From Bacilli bacterium (GTDB lineage Bacteria > Bacillota_I > Bacilli_A > RF39 > UBA660): DNA of 8,283 bases. The stretch's first letter is position 1. Each line of letters begins with the position of its first letter. The notes under the pieces were generated by a model. It saw only the letters and a list, made by a program, of their open reading frames with translations, was not told where the DNA came from and made no database searches. Position numbers and translations under genes: made by a program. The stretch spans positions 1 to 8,283 of the forward strand of contig JAIKYM010000063.1 of assembly GCA_024683115.1 (NCBI GenBank). Direction: 5' to 3'. Of this stretch, positions 1 to 6,642 are shown piece after piece.

Positions 1-3
1 GTT

Positions 4-918
4 TTATAACTCACCATTGTATTTATATAGTTTTTTAACAATAGGATTATAATCAACACCAGACAAATCTTTTTGTTTGGATTCAGCTATATATTTAGTT
101 AGATACAAGCATTGAACTAATAGTATATATTCATTAAATAAATTAGGATAATAATCTAATATTATTACATCTTTATAATACTTAGGTAATTCTGATAATA
201 ATAATTTATCTAATTCTGTATTACTATTAAAATATATAGCTATATTATTACTAACTGTAGATAATGTACTTCTTCCATGACAATAAGAATATTTATCATG
301 TACTATAGGTATTCCTATCCCAGATTCTAACATGGTAGATTCCAAATATTCACTTGCTGTTGAAGTATCTATTCCACTGAATATTTCAAAAGCATCACTG
401 GAAACATCAAAACTATATTCATAATTATCTAAAGCATCTATAATCCTATAGTATTCATTATCCAAATAATAGTTTAATAATATGCTACATGGTATAAGTG
501 TAGCACCTAATGAGATAAAACTCTTTTCCTTATCTTCACAGTTATATGTTAGATTAATTATATCTTTTCTATCATTTACTTTACTAGCAAGTAAATAATG
601 TTTTAGATTATTTAAAAATGATAATTCAACTCCATAGTTATTACCTGAATAACTACAAGATAATACATTCTTATATGATTTAATATTCATATAATTAAAA
701 TCTCTAGGTTCAGTATTTCTTGTAATAATACCATTTTTAGCTGCCATTATTTTAGATGCATATTCTGATACTACTCTTGATCCACCTACGCCTGATATTA
801 GTGTTGGTTCTTTTAATTTAGATAAGTAATAATTAATCTTATCTAAATCGGATGAATATAAACTATCTATTACTCTCCTTTCTAACTTTTCAAAATTTTC
901 TTTCATGTTCTTTTCCAT
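4..918 (-). CDS. SIS-domain protein (putative phosphosugar isomerase/binding family)
   Basis: This 304-aa soluble protein has a SIS (sugar isomerase) fold. Residues 38-60 form a beta strand, a glycine loop (GVGGS, 43-47) and a helix. A second strand-loop, SCSYSGNN (87-94), matches the SxSG phosphate-binding loop of SIS domains. A second, weaker half around 188-235 carries E-SGIGIP and an HGRSTLS motif (214-220), so the protein may be a double-SIS type. There is no signal peptide or membrane segment. SIS proteins bind or isomerise phosphorylated sugars, or regulate in response to them; the substrate cannot be told here. The ATG at 916-918 is preceded by a perfect AGGAGG at 7-nt spacing. That SD lies inside a terminator-like hairpin (919-958). 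The gene follows a WYL regulator on the same strand, which may control it. The stop TAA is at 4-6, so the gene is complete. The SIS assignment is firm and the reaction is unknown. Confidence 0.8.
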   Translation of the reverse strand: MEKNMKENFEKLERRVIDSLYSSDLDKINYYLSKLKEPTLISGVGGSRVVSEYASKIMAAKNGIITRNTEPRDFNYMNIKSYKNVLSCSYSGNNYGVELSFLNNLKHYLLASKVNDRKDIINLTYNCEDKEKSFISLGATLIPCSILLNYYLDNEYYRIIDALDNYEYSFDVSSDAFEIFSGIDTSTASEYLESTMLESGIGIPIVHDKYSYCHGRSTLSTVSNNIAIYFNSNTELDKLLLSELPKYYKDVIILDYYPNLFNEYILLVQCLYLTKYIAESKQKDLSGVDYNPIVKKLYKYNGEL

Positions 919-958
919 AAAAAATCCTCCTCAAGTTTTTTATATCACTTGAAGAGGA
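919..958 (-). terminator. Terminator-like hairpin that contains the SIS gene's Shine-Dalgarno
   Basis: On the minus strand the arms at 947-958 and 925-936 pair over 12 bp with a single G-U. They enclose a 10-nt loop (937-946) and are followed by six U residues (919-924). This is the form of an intrinsic terminator and lies 14 nt after the WYL stop codon. The 3' arm carries AGGAGG (926-931), the SD of the SIS gene, and the T-tract runs straight into its ATG at 918. In a read-through transcript the hairpin would therefore both stop transcription and hide the ribosome site. It may simply terminate the WYL gene, or it may act as an attenuator or switch for the SIS gene. Confidence 0.75.
939..947 (-). 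promoter_or_regulatory. Possible extended -10 promoter inside the hairpin loop
   Basis: The minus strand reads TGATATAAA here, fitting TGnTATAAA, an extended -10 with one mismatch to TATAAT. No convincing -35 lies 16-18 nt upstream. A start about 7 nt downstream would give a transcript lacking the 5' hairpin arm, leaving the SIS gene's SD free. The call rests on one short motif in AT-rich DNA, so it is tentative. Confidence 0.3.
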
Positions 959-972
959 AGTATTTCGTCTAC

Positions 973-1557
973 TTAAAAATTTTTATCCAATAATTCTATT
1001 TTATTAATTCTTTTTAATTCAAAATGTCTTAAATCTTTCTTCTTCTCACAGTAAGCAGCACATCCCCATCCTGAATTATATAAAAACATATCTAACGGAT
1101 GAATTATACGATCCTGATTTCCATGTGTAAAAGAATAATAGTTTATTAATACTTTTCTTTTTTCTTTAATAGCTCTTGTTAATATATTGTAATAATTCTT
1201 TGTTTCATCTTTTAATTCTATATTTTCAGCTTTAGAGTTGAAATATACACCGTGTACTTTATCAGCTATTATTTCTAGTTTTTCTTTGTCTTCATCACTG
1301 ACATTTAAATTATGTAAAAACTTATAATCATCTAATGTAAATTTTCTTGAAGGTATTCTTATGCTTTGATTTAATACATATCCTCCATAAGGTCCCATGA
1401 TAGTATCAATATAAATACCTGCTTTTTCTAATTCTTCTTTATATACCCTAATCATTCTTTCAGATACTTCAAGTTTATCAGCTAATTCTTTGATATTATA
1501 CTTTCTACCATTTTCTAAGTATTGAAGCATTAGTATAACATTGGAAATCTTAGACAT
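973..1557 (-). CDS. Short HTH-WYL domain transcriptional regulator
   Basis: This 194-aa protein has an N-terminal winged helix-turn-helix of the HTH_11/DeoR-like kind: recognition region about 21-45 (ELADKLEVSERMIRVYKEEL) and a wing GPYGGY at 55-60. A C-terminal WYL domain follows at about 124-190, with INYYSF, IHPLDM, WGCAAYC and the RHFELKRI strand. WYL regulators sense ligands such as nucleotides or single-stranded nucleic acid and control nearby genes. Two points are odd. The signature Trp-Tyr-Leu is Trp-Gly-Cys (164-166). The protein also ends right after WYL, without the WCX extension that brings many family members to about 300 aa. I chose the ATG at 1555-1557 over the GTG at 1564 because AAGGTGAT (1562-1569) is correctly spaced for it and overlaps the GTG. 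The likely target is the SIS gene just downstream, or its own promoter. Confidence 0.82.
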   Translation of the reverse strand: MSKISNVILMLQYLENGRKYNIKELADKLEVSERMIRVYKEELEKAGIYIDTIMGPYGGYVLNQSIRIPSRKFTLDDYKFLHNLNVSDEDKEKLEIIADKVHGVYFNSKAENIELKDETKNYYNILTRAIKEKRKVLINYYSFTHGNQDRIIHPLDMFLYNSGWGCAAYCEKKKDLRHFELKRINKIELLDKNF

Positions 1558-1561
1558 AAGC

Positions 1562-1569
1562 ATCACCTT
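1562..1569 (-). promoter_or_regulatory. Ribosome binding site deciding the WYL gene start
   Basis: AAGGTGAT on the minus strand matches the anti-SD complement AGGAGGTGAT and stands 4 nt before the ATG at 1555-1557. The in-frame GTG (1564-1566) and ATG (1561-1563) overlap this site and would have no spacing, so they are unlikely starts. Confidence 0.7.
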
Positions 1570-1577
1570 TCGCTAAT

Positions 1578-1583
1578 ATTATA
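1578..1583 (-). promoter_or_regulatory. Probable -10 box of the WYL gene
   Basis: A perfect TATAAT on the minus strand lies about 9 nt before the ribosome site, just after the T-tract of the HAD gene's terminator. I see no good -35 at 16-18 nt. The promoter may be weak, or may need help from the WYL protein itself. Confidence 0.4.
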
Positions 1584-1594
1584 ATAATTGAAAT

Positions 1595-1623
1595 AAAAAA
1601 AGTATATAACTAAATATATACTT
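1595..1623 (-). terminator. Intrinsic terminator of the HD-HAD operon
   Basis: A 9-bp stem (1615-1623 with 1600-1608) with a 6-nt loop is followed by a run of seven U residues (1595-1601) on the minus strand. The stem is almost all A-T, with one G-C pair, so termination may be leaky. It touches the TAG stop of the HAD gene (1624-1626). Confidence 0.65.
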
Positions 1624-2259
1624 CTATTTATCTAATATACTATCAACTACATTACATAGTTCAGATATATCATTTATTTTATATTCACAACCTAAATCTT
1701 TACCGAATCCATATAAGCATTGAACGAATGGGATATGAGCGGTTGTAGCAGCATTACAATCTTTTTGTGTATCTCCTACATATACTGCTTCTTCTATATA
1801 ATAATCATCCATTAGTTTAATAACTGCATTACCTTTAGATAATATTATTTCAGATGCAGCTACATAATCTTTAAAATATTTAAATAACTTAGATGATATT
1901 AAAAATGCTTCTATATATTTTTTAGTTGCTGTATTACTAACTATATATAAATCATATTTTTCATTTAGTTTAAATAATACATCTTCTAAACCTGGATATA
2001 TATATCCACCATTAACTAGTAACTTTTTATTATTTAATTCATCTGCTTCATCTAATATCTTAAATGCTTCTTCTTGTGGTAATTCAGGAAAATACAATTG
2101 AGCTGTTTCTACTTTATTATTACCATAGTTAGAACAAACCATTTCTTTACTAATTGGTCCACAGTTATATTTTTCAGCAACTTCATTAACGCTAGTATAA
2201 GTAGAATCTACTACTTCCCAAAGTGTTCCATCTAAATCAAATATTACTGCTTTTCTCAT
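1624..2259 (-). CDS. HAD-superfamily hydrolase (phosphoglycolate phosphatase-like)
   Basis: This 211-aa cytosolic protein has all four HAD motifs. Motif I is FDLDGT (7-12), with nucleophile Asp8 and acid/base Asp10. Motif II is SNT (108-110), motif III is Lys142 and motif IV is VGDTQKD (161-167) with metal-binding Asp163 and Asp167. The region between motifs I and II is a helical cap (about 15-90), the class I cap of the Gph/beta-phosphoglucomutase group. Such enzymes remove phosphate from small metabolites (sugar phosphates, phosphoglycolate, nucleotides), and the true substrate cannot be read from the motifs. The start is set by GAGGTGAT three bases before the ATG. That SD overlaps the stop of the upstream HD gene, 11 nt away, so the two genes are an operon and probably translationally coupled. 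The length is normal for the family. Confidence 0.88.
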   Translation of the reverse strand: MRKAVIFDLDGTLWEVVDSTYTSVNEVAEKYNCGPISKEMVCSNYGNNKVETAQLYFPELPQEEAFKILDEADELNNKKLLVNGGYIYPGLEDVLFKLNEKYDLYIVSNTATKKYIEAFLISSKLFKYFKDYVAASEIILSKGNAVIKLMDDYYIEEAVYVGDTQKDCNAATTAHIPFVQCLYGFGKDLGCEYKINDISELCNVVDSILDK

Positions 2260-2264
2260 AATAT

Positions 2265-2271
2265 CACCTCT
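2265..2271 (-). promoter_or_regulatory. HAD gene SD overlapping the HD gene stop
   Basis: AGAGGTG on the minus strand reaches into the TAA stop (2271-2273) of the HD gene and precedes the HAD ATG at 2257-2259. Ribosomes ending on the first gene would sit on this site, which favours coupled translation. Confidence 0.6.
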
Positions 2272-3299
2272 TATATATTAAAACTATCATCAATATACAC
2301 ATAATTATTCATATCATAATTTAAGTTTTTAGTAATCATTTTTTCAGCAATCTTACACTCTTTTGATATTCTTTTACCATTTACAAGTGGATCTATGTAT
2401 CTAACCTTAGCACCATGTTTAATATAATATTTAGCATTTGGTTCTTCTTTAGATACTTTTACTTTAGTTATATTAATTAGTTTATTAAATGATTCTTTAC
2501 AACTAGATTTATTGATAATATCTACTACTTCACTATCTTTTAAATCAAATAAATCTCTTTTAGATATTAATCCTTCATCACTAACTTTCTTTAATATGTC
2601 AGCTATTGCTTGCATATAAAATCTTGTAGGATCATCTCTATAATTGATAGAGAAAATAGATGTATATTTAACAAATAATCTAGCTATCTTTTTAGTCTTA
2701 AAACCTAATTCTATTATTTCTTTTTCATTTGTTTGTATTTCTATATCATCATAGATAGTTTTTATTTCATCTAAAGTATTCATTTTAAATACAATTAATC
2801 CATTTGATAAAGAATACTCTAATCTATCTGCTGATAACATAGGTGTATCATTGTCAGCTATTGGATATATATGATAGTCACACACTTCATCTATATCAAT
2901 CTTATCTCTTTTTAATAAACTCATTATTTCTTTAGAATCACTAATAATTGTTTTAGTTAATTCTTCAGTTGACTCTTGAGTCATATAATCACCATTTAAA
3001 AAATCAATACAATGCTTAAATGCTGGTGTTGCTATATCATGGAATAATCCAGATAAAGTTTGTTTTTTATCCTTAGTAAAATTCCATATAACTAATGCCA
3101 CTCCTATTGAATGATCTAGTGAACTAAAATCATTGTAGTCAAATAACTTAGAATATACTTTTCCACATGTTACACTTACATATTGTTGTTTTAACATAGC
3201 AGGCGTTTCTATATATTCATTTAACCAATCTGGAAAATCATTAGATAGTACTTTAAAGTATTCTTTAATTAAGTCATTTCTTGTGTCTATATAATTCAT
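2271..3299 (-). CDS. HD-domain phosphohydrolase-family protein
   Basis: This 342-aa soluble protein has a complete HD metal-binding set. His63 lies in LDHSIGVALVIW and His87-Asp88 in LSGLFHDIATPAF. Asp158 in SADRLEYSL is the likely fourth ligand. The ADRLEY context recalls dGTPase-like and other nucleotide-hydrolysing HD proteins, while the LDHS...GLFHD...IDFLNGD layout is one I associate with a widespread unnamed Bacillota HD family. HD proteins hydrolyse phosphate esters, often of nucleotides; the substrate here is unknown. The C-terminal third (about 230-342) has no motif I recognise. An SD AGAGGT stands 4 nt before the ATG, and a TGCTATAAT promoter lies just upstream. It is the first gene of an operon with the HAD phosphatase. 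The two could act in sequence, for example dephosphorylating a nucleotide, but this is inference. Confidence 0.82.
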   Translation of the reverse strand: MNYIDTRNDLIKEYFKVLSNDFPDWLNEYIETPAMLKQQYVSVTCGKVYSKLFDYNDFSSLDHSIGVALVIWNFTKDKKQTLSGLFHDIATPAFKHCIDFLNGDYMTQESTEELTKTIISDSKEIMSLLKRDKIDIDEVCDYHIYPIADNDTPMLSADRLEYSLSNGLIVFKMNTLDEIKTIYDDIEIQTNEKEIIELGFKTKKIARLFVKYTSIFSINYRDDPTRFYMQAIADILKKVSDEGLISKRDLFDLKDSEVVDIINKSSCKESFNKLINITKVKVSKEEPNAKYYIKHGAKVRYIDPLVNGKRISKECKIAEKMITKNLNYDMNNYVYIDDSFNI

Positions 3300-3318
3300 G
3301 TTTACCTCTTCTAAAAAT

Positions 3319-3327
3319 ATTATAGCA
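3319..3327 (-). promoter_or_regulatory. Extended -10 promoter of the HD-HAD operon
   Basis: The minus strand reads TGCTATAAT, a perfect TGnTATAAT extended -10. It begins within two bases of the T-tract of the upstream gene's terminator. Transcription would start near 3312, just before the SD. No -35 is evident, as is common for extended -10 promoters. Confidence 0.65.
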
Positions 3328-3328
3328 T

Positions 3329-3353
3329 AAAAAAACAGGTTTATTAGCCTGTC
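3329..3353 (-). terminator. Intrinsic terminator of the transglutaminase-like gene
   Basis: ACAGG (3335-3339) and CCTGT (3348-3352) pair, with one extra G-U pair and a 6-nt loop. On the minus strand this is followed by seven U residues (3329-3335). It lies only 3 nt beyond the TAA stop at 3356-3358. Confidence 0.75.
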
Positions 3354-3355
3354 TT

Positions 3356-5959
3356 TTATCTTGAGTTTAATCTTTCTCTATATTCTAAGATATCATCTTT
3401 TTCATTTTCATCTAATTGATATCCTATTTCATTAACATCGAAGTTTCTATAAACAAGATCATCAGTATATACATTTGCAGGTATAACTGATCTTAAGTAA
3501 TATCTATATTCTTCAAGTAAATCATCATCAATTATATTTTGTTGATCATTTGTTTCTTCAGTTTGAGTAACACTTATAATAGATGGTCTACTTTCAACTA
3601 CTCTATTAACTTCTTCCTCTGAAGGGGTTACTTCTTCAACGATTTCTTCTCTTTCTTCAGTTTGTTCTTCTATTTCATTAGAAATTTGTTCTATGTTATT
3701 ATTTGTTCTTCTATCTTGTTCATTAACAAGATTATACATTCTTGTTATTTCATCTTCTGATGCTTCATCTCCAGATGACACTACTGTTCTCCATAGTTCA
3801 TCTAATTCTTCTTGTATTTGTTCATCAGTTAATTCAGAAAGACTATTATCTTCAGTATTATTTGTATTTACTTGTTCTTCAGTTGTAGTGTTAACAACTT
3901 CAACAGGTTGTTCTACTTCTTGTTGTTCTTCTTGAATTTCTTCTTCCGGTTGAATTTCATCAATAATTGGAGCTTCAGTATCAATCTCAATTACTGGTTC
4001 CTCTTCTGGTTCAGTAGTATCAATTATCTCTGCTTCTTCTTGAGTTTCAGCACCGATTTCTTCTACAACTAATTGTTCTTCTTGTATTGGATTGTTAACT
4101 ACAACTTCTTCCTCTTGTGTAATACTTTCTTCTTCAGTATTAGTTTCTTCCACTTCTTCTTCAACTTCTTGTTGTTGATTATTATTTGTTATTGTAGAAC
4201 CACTTACATAATTTCTAACATATTCATCATTTAATATATCATTAACTATAGAATATGTATTATGAGAATAAATACTTGTACAAGTAGGATCATTGTTATT
4301 AGCTATAACATCCGCTCTACTATCTAAAGCAACATCAACTTGTTCTGGTGTAAATTCAGAACCCATGCGTTCTTCTACATATTTCGCTGCACTTCTAAGT
4401 TTTTCTTCATCAATTTGACTAAATACACCATTTCTATACATATCAATTAAAACATCTTGATAGTATTGTTCAGTATTATTATCATCATCACGAGCATATT
4501 CCATTAATTCCAACATTCTATAGTCATATCCTATAACTGAAGGTCTTAGTGGATGGAAAAAGGCACTATATGGATCAGGATAGTCAATAGCTAAACTATT
4601 TCTACTTTCTGGTCTAGCAATTAATGAATCTGGTATAGTAAAGAAATCATTATAAACAGAAGCAGCCTTTTCTGGCGATAATAAGAAATTATCATAAGTT
4701 AAGTTATTACTATGACTACTAGATAAATCAAATGTAGTATCAACAGTTGCTACTGTATCTACATTATATTTAGGATCTTTAATACTTATTACATTACGTT
4801 CATGTTGATCAGCGCCATATCTAAAACACTTAATACCATTTCTTCTTAACATTACAGAATAAAGTGATGCAAATCCTAAACATATAGCTCTCATCTTTTC
4901 TCCATTACCATGAATAAAAATATCACCTATATTAATATTAGCCATTTGATCATTTTCTCTATAATCATCATCATATATAAAGTTTTTATCTAAATATCTT
5001 TTTGCACAAATAGCAGATTCAAGTGGACTAAAGTTATTATCTTGAATTAGTTTAGATACTTCATCTATGCTACGTAACATTGTTCTATAATTATTTAATG
5101 ATTGTAATCCACTATCTTCTAGTTCAGAATACAATTCTTTTCTTCCACAGAATGGTTCTTGAGTATACATAACAACCAAGTCGTGACATGTTGAAAATAA
5201 TATATCTATATTGTTAGCTAATCTAGATTGAGATAAAGCTTCCCAATATTGATCTTCACTTTTATCTAAAGGATAGCCAATAAAGCGAATTCTAGCTCTT
5301 TCAATGCCATTAATCTTTTCTAATTGGCTTAATACATTCATATATTCACTTGGATTATGAATATTTATTTCTATGATAGGATTACTATCCCATTCTATAA
5401 AATGTGAAGAATTCAATAAACCAATTTCTATATCAGTTATATTTCTTGTAAAATGATATACTTGTGCTGAATCACGTTCGATGTAATTATCTGTTCTTCT
5501 CCCTGTATCTTCATCAGATGTTGTATACTTATACAATCCATGTTGAGCATGAAGAAAAGGTCCAGTTTGTTCAATATTGTCATCATAATCATCTACATAA
5601 ACAGAATACGGATCAAGTTGAGCAATCAAATCATAGTCTTCTTGAGTCAATGTATAGTTTTCATCCATTATTCTTAGTATTACAATTTGTCTATTATTAG
5701 CTACAAGATGGTGTAAAAATTCATATATAACTGGATTACGTAAAGTTTCCATATTAATGTTTAAACAGCTATCTATTTGCGCTAATGATAATAATTCCAA
5801 TAACTCATCATTATTATTAATATTTCTATCAATCGTAACACCAATAATTGGAGTACCTAATTGCTCTGTAATATCATTTCTTCGATTAGTTAAAGTTCTT
5901 ATATTACTATAGTCTCCTAATACAATTGAACTTATAAGTGCGTTATTTATATCAAACAT
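3356..5959 (-). CDS. Large cytosolic protein with transglutaminase-like core and lysine-free Glu-rich tail
   Basis: This 867-aa protein has three parts. Residues 1 to about 300 look alpha/beta, with repeated short strands such as IIGVTI, QIVILRI and RARIRFIG, but I recognise no family. Residues about 311-420 resemble a transglutaminase-like (papain-fold) core: Cys360 in ICLGFASLYSVML, His386 in QHERNV and Asp407 in ATVDTTFD have the order and spacing of the triad. From about 592 to 803 the chain is low-complexity, rich in Glu, Gln, Val and Thr, ending in a likely helical segment (808-867). There is no signal peptide, membrane segment or wall anchor, so it should stay in the cytosol, unlike many secreted bacterial transglutaminase-like proteins. 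Lysine is rare: 15 in all, none in 1-143 and none in 527-853. The fold can support peptidase, amidase or crosslinking activity, and the actual reaction is unknown. The start has AGGTGAT 5 nt before the ATG. It has its own promoter and terminator. Confidence 0.7.
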   Translation of the reverse strand: MFDINNALISSIVLGDYSNIRTLTNRRNDITEQLGTPIIGVTIDRNINNNDELLELLSLAQIDSCLNINMETLRNPVIYEFLHHLVANNRQIVILRIMDENYTLTQEDYDLIAQLDPYSVYVDDYDDNIEQTGPFLHAQHGLYKYTTSDEDTGRRTDNYIERDSAQVYHFTRNITDIEIGLLNSSHFIEWDSNPIIEINIHNPSEYMNVLSQLEKINGIERARIRFIGYPLDKSEDQYWEALSQSRLANNIDILFSTCHDLVVMYTQEPFCGRKELYSELEDSGLQSLNNYRTMLRSIDEVSKLIQDNNFSPLESAICAKRYLDKNFIYDDDYRENDQMANINIGDIFIHGNGEKMRAICLGFASLYSVMLRRNGIKCFRYGADQHERNVISIKDPKYNVDTVATVDTTFDLSSSHSNNLTYDNFLLSPEKAASVYNDFFTIPDSLIARPESRNSLAIDYPDPYSAFFHPLRPSVIGYDYRMLELMEYARDDDNNTEQYYQDVLIDMYRNGVFSQIDEEKLRSAAKYVEERMGSEFTPEQVDVALDSRADVIANNNDPTCTSIYSHNTYSIVNDILNDEYVRNYVSGSTITNNNQQQEVEEEVEETNTEEESITQEEEVVVNNPIQEEQLVVEEIGAETQEEAEIIDTTEPEEEPVIEIDTEAPIIDEIQPEEEIQEEQQEVEQPVEVVNTTTEEQVNTNNTEDNSLSELTDEQIQEELDELWRTVVSSGDEASEDEITRMYNLVNEQDRRTNNNIEQISNEIEEQTEEREEIVEEVTPSEEEVNRVVESRPSIISVTQTEETNDQQNIIDDDLLEEYRYYLRSVIPANVYTDDLVYRNFDVNEIGYQLDENEKDDILEYRERLNSR
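3553..4190 (-). repeat. Low-complexity Glu-rich coding tract
   Basis: The plus strand here is a long run of irregular TTC/TTG/TTCTTCT triplets. Read on the minus strand these are GAA and CAA codons for the acidic tail (residues about 590-803) of the transglutaminase-like protein. The units are degenerate and do not form an exact tandem array. Their triplet nature could still allow length change in frame. Confidence 0.6.
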
Positions 5960-5977
5960 ACAGCATCACCTATTATA

Positions 5978-6007
5978 ATTATATAGTATTATTATTCTAC
6001 TTGTCAC
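5978..6007 (-). promoter_or_regulatory. Promoter of the transglutaminase-like gene
   Basis: On the minus strand GTGACA (6002-6007), five of six matches to TTGACA, is 18 nt from a perfect TATAAT (5978-5983). A start near 5971 would give a leader of about a dozen bases, beginning almost at the SD. A second TATAAT at 5972-5977 is probably too close to the SD to be used. The -35 lies one base beyond the T-tract of the preceding terminator. Confidence 0.65.
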
Positions 6008-6008
6008 T

Positions 6009-6034
6009 AAAAAAAGTAGGAATTATCCTACTTT
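6009..6034 (-). terminator. Intrinsic terminator overlapping the CmpB-like gene's stop codon
   Basis: A 9-bp stem (6013-6021 with 6026-6034) and a 4-nt loop are followed by seven U residues (6009-6015) on the minus strand. The TAG stop (6028-6030) lies inside the 5' arm, so a terminating ribosome could interfere with folding. Confidence 0.75.
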
Positions 6035-6570
6035 ATTATGAATGAATAAATACAATCTATTATTAGTATTACTAATATTACAATAGATGTAATTGTTAAT
6101 TTCTTATCTTTTAACTTATTAACAATCTTCTCAAACAATGGTTGTAATAAATATAAGAATGCTACTCCACCTATCCCAAATCTAATAGATGGTGATAAAG
6201 CTATTCTTGCTTGGAAGTTAATCTTATAGTCTGCATATGTTTGCCAAGGCCAAGATCCCATGAAGAATTCACATATATATGATGTTAATAACTCTAATGT
6301 AGTAGCTACTACCATACATACTAAGAATACAAGTGGTATATATAAGTATTTCTTTAATCCTTTTTTATTCTTAATTAATTTATAAGCAGTAACTAAGAAT
6401 AACAATGCTCCAAATCCATATACAGGTAACCAAGGTCCAAATAGAACTCCTCTATTACTAAATCCCCACTTATACACTACTACTTCTAAGAATACTTCAT
6501 ATATCCATCCAATCATAGCATATAACATAAAGTAAATAACATAAGGTCTAAGATTCTTTATTTTATTCAT
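6028..6570 (-). CDS. CmpB-type putative ABC transporter permease (PF06541-like)
   Basis: This 180-aa integral membrane protein has about five hydrophobic segments (roughly 9-31, 49-66, 77-100, 128-146 and 159-178). It shows the conserved marks of the CmpB family: GWIYEV (21-26), SNRGVLFGPWLPVYGFG (38-54), ELLTSY (93-98), and a W...Y...NFQARIALSPSIRFG stretch (107-132). The family is named as a type IV ABC transporter permease, but no ATPase gene lies beside it here and the transport role is poorly established. I therefore call it a membrane protein of that family, not a proven transporter. The start is supported by AGAGGTG four bases before the ATG. The gene has its own divergent promoter and a terminator overlapping its stop, so it is a single-gene unit. 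The length is typical. Confidence 0.87.
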   Translation of the reverse strand: MNKIKNLRPYVIYFMLYAMIGWIYEVFLEVVVYKWGFSNRGVLFGPWLPVYGFGALLFLVTAYKLIKNKKGLKKYLYIPLVFLVCMVVATTLELLTSYICEFFMGSWPWQTYADYKINFQARIALSPSIRFGIGGVAFLYLLQPLFEKIVNKLKDKKLTITSIVILVILIIDCIYSFIIK

Positions 6571-6587
6571 AACACACCTCTATTATA

Positions 6588-6596
6588 AGTATATCA
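6588..6596 (-). promoter_or_regulatory. Extended -10 promoter of the CmpB-like gene
   Basis: TGATATACT on the minus strand fits TGnTATACT, with a start near 6581 just ahead of the SD (6575-6581). A second -10-like TATAAT at 6582-6587 would place the start inside the SD and is less likely. No -35 is evident. Confidence 0.5.
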
Positions 6597-6604
6597 TATT
6601 AAGA

Positions 6605-6634
6605 TTGATTATACATTATCAATTATGTTATAGT
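6605..6634 (+). promoter_or_regulatory. Promoter of the clamp-motif protein gene
   Basis: TTGATT (6605-6610) is spaced 18 nt from TATAGT (6629-6634), each close to consensus. Transcription would begin near 6641, ahead of the ribosome site. Only eight bases separate its -35 from the divergent -10 of the CmpB-like gene, so the two polymerases probably compete. Confidence 0.6.
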
Positions 6635-6642
6635 ATGTTACA

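Noticed and set aside
1558..1566. GTG or ATG starts upstream of the chosen WYL start
   Set aside because: They overlap the AAGGTGAT ribosome site, which is correctly spaced only for the ATG at 1555-1557.
3693..4072. Plus-strand open frames opposite the Glu-rich tract
   Set aside because: They are Ser/Cys/Phe-rich read-outs of GAA/CAA triplets on the other strand, with no SD, and sit inside a strong minus-strand gene.
3553..4190. CRISPR array or tandem DNA repeat
   Set aside because: The triplets are irregular and stay in frame as Glu/Gln codons. There are no regular spacers or identical repeat units.
5464..5700. Plus-strand open frame opposite the N-terminal part of the transglutaminase-like gene
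   Set aside because: It has no SD or recognisable protein features and lies wholly opposite the real coding sequence.
6028..6570. Complete ABC transporter locus
   Set aside because: No ATPase or substrate-binding gene is adjacent, so only the membrane protein family name is supported.
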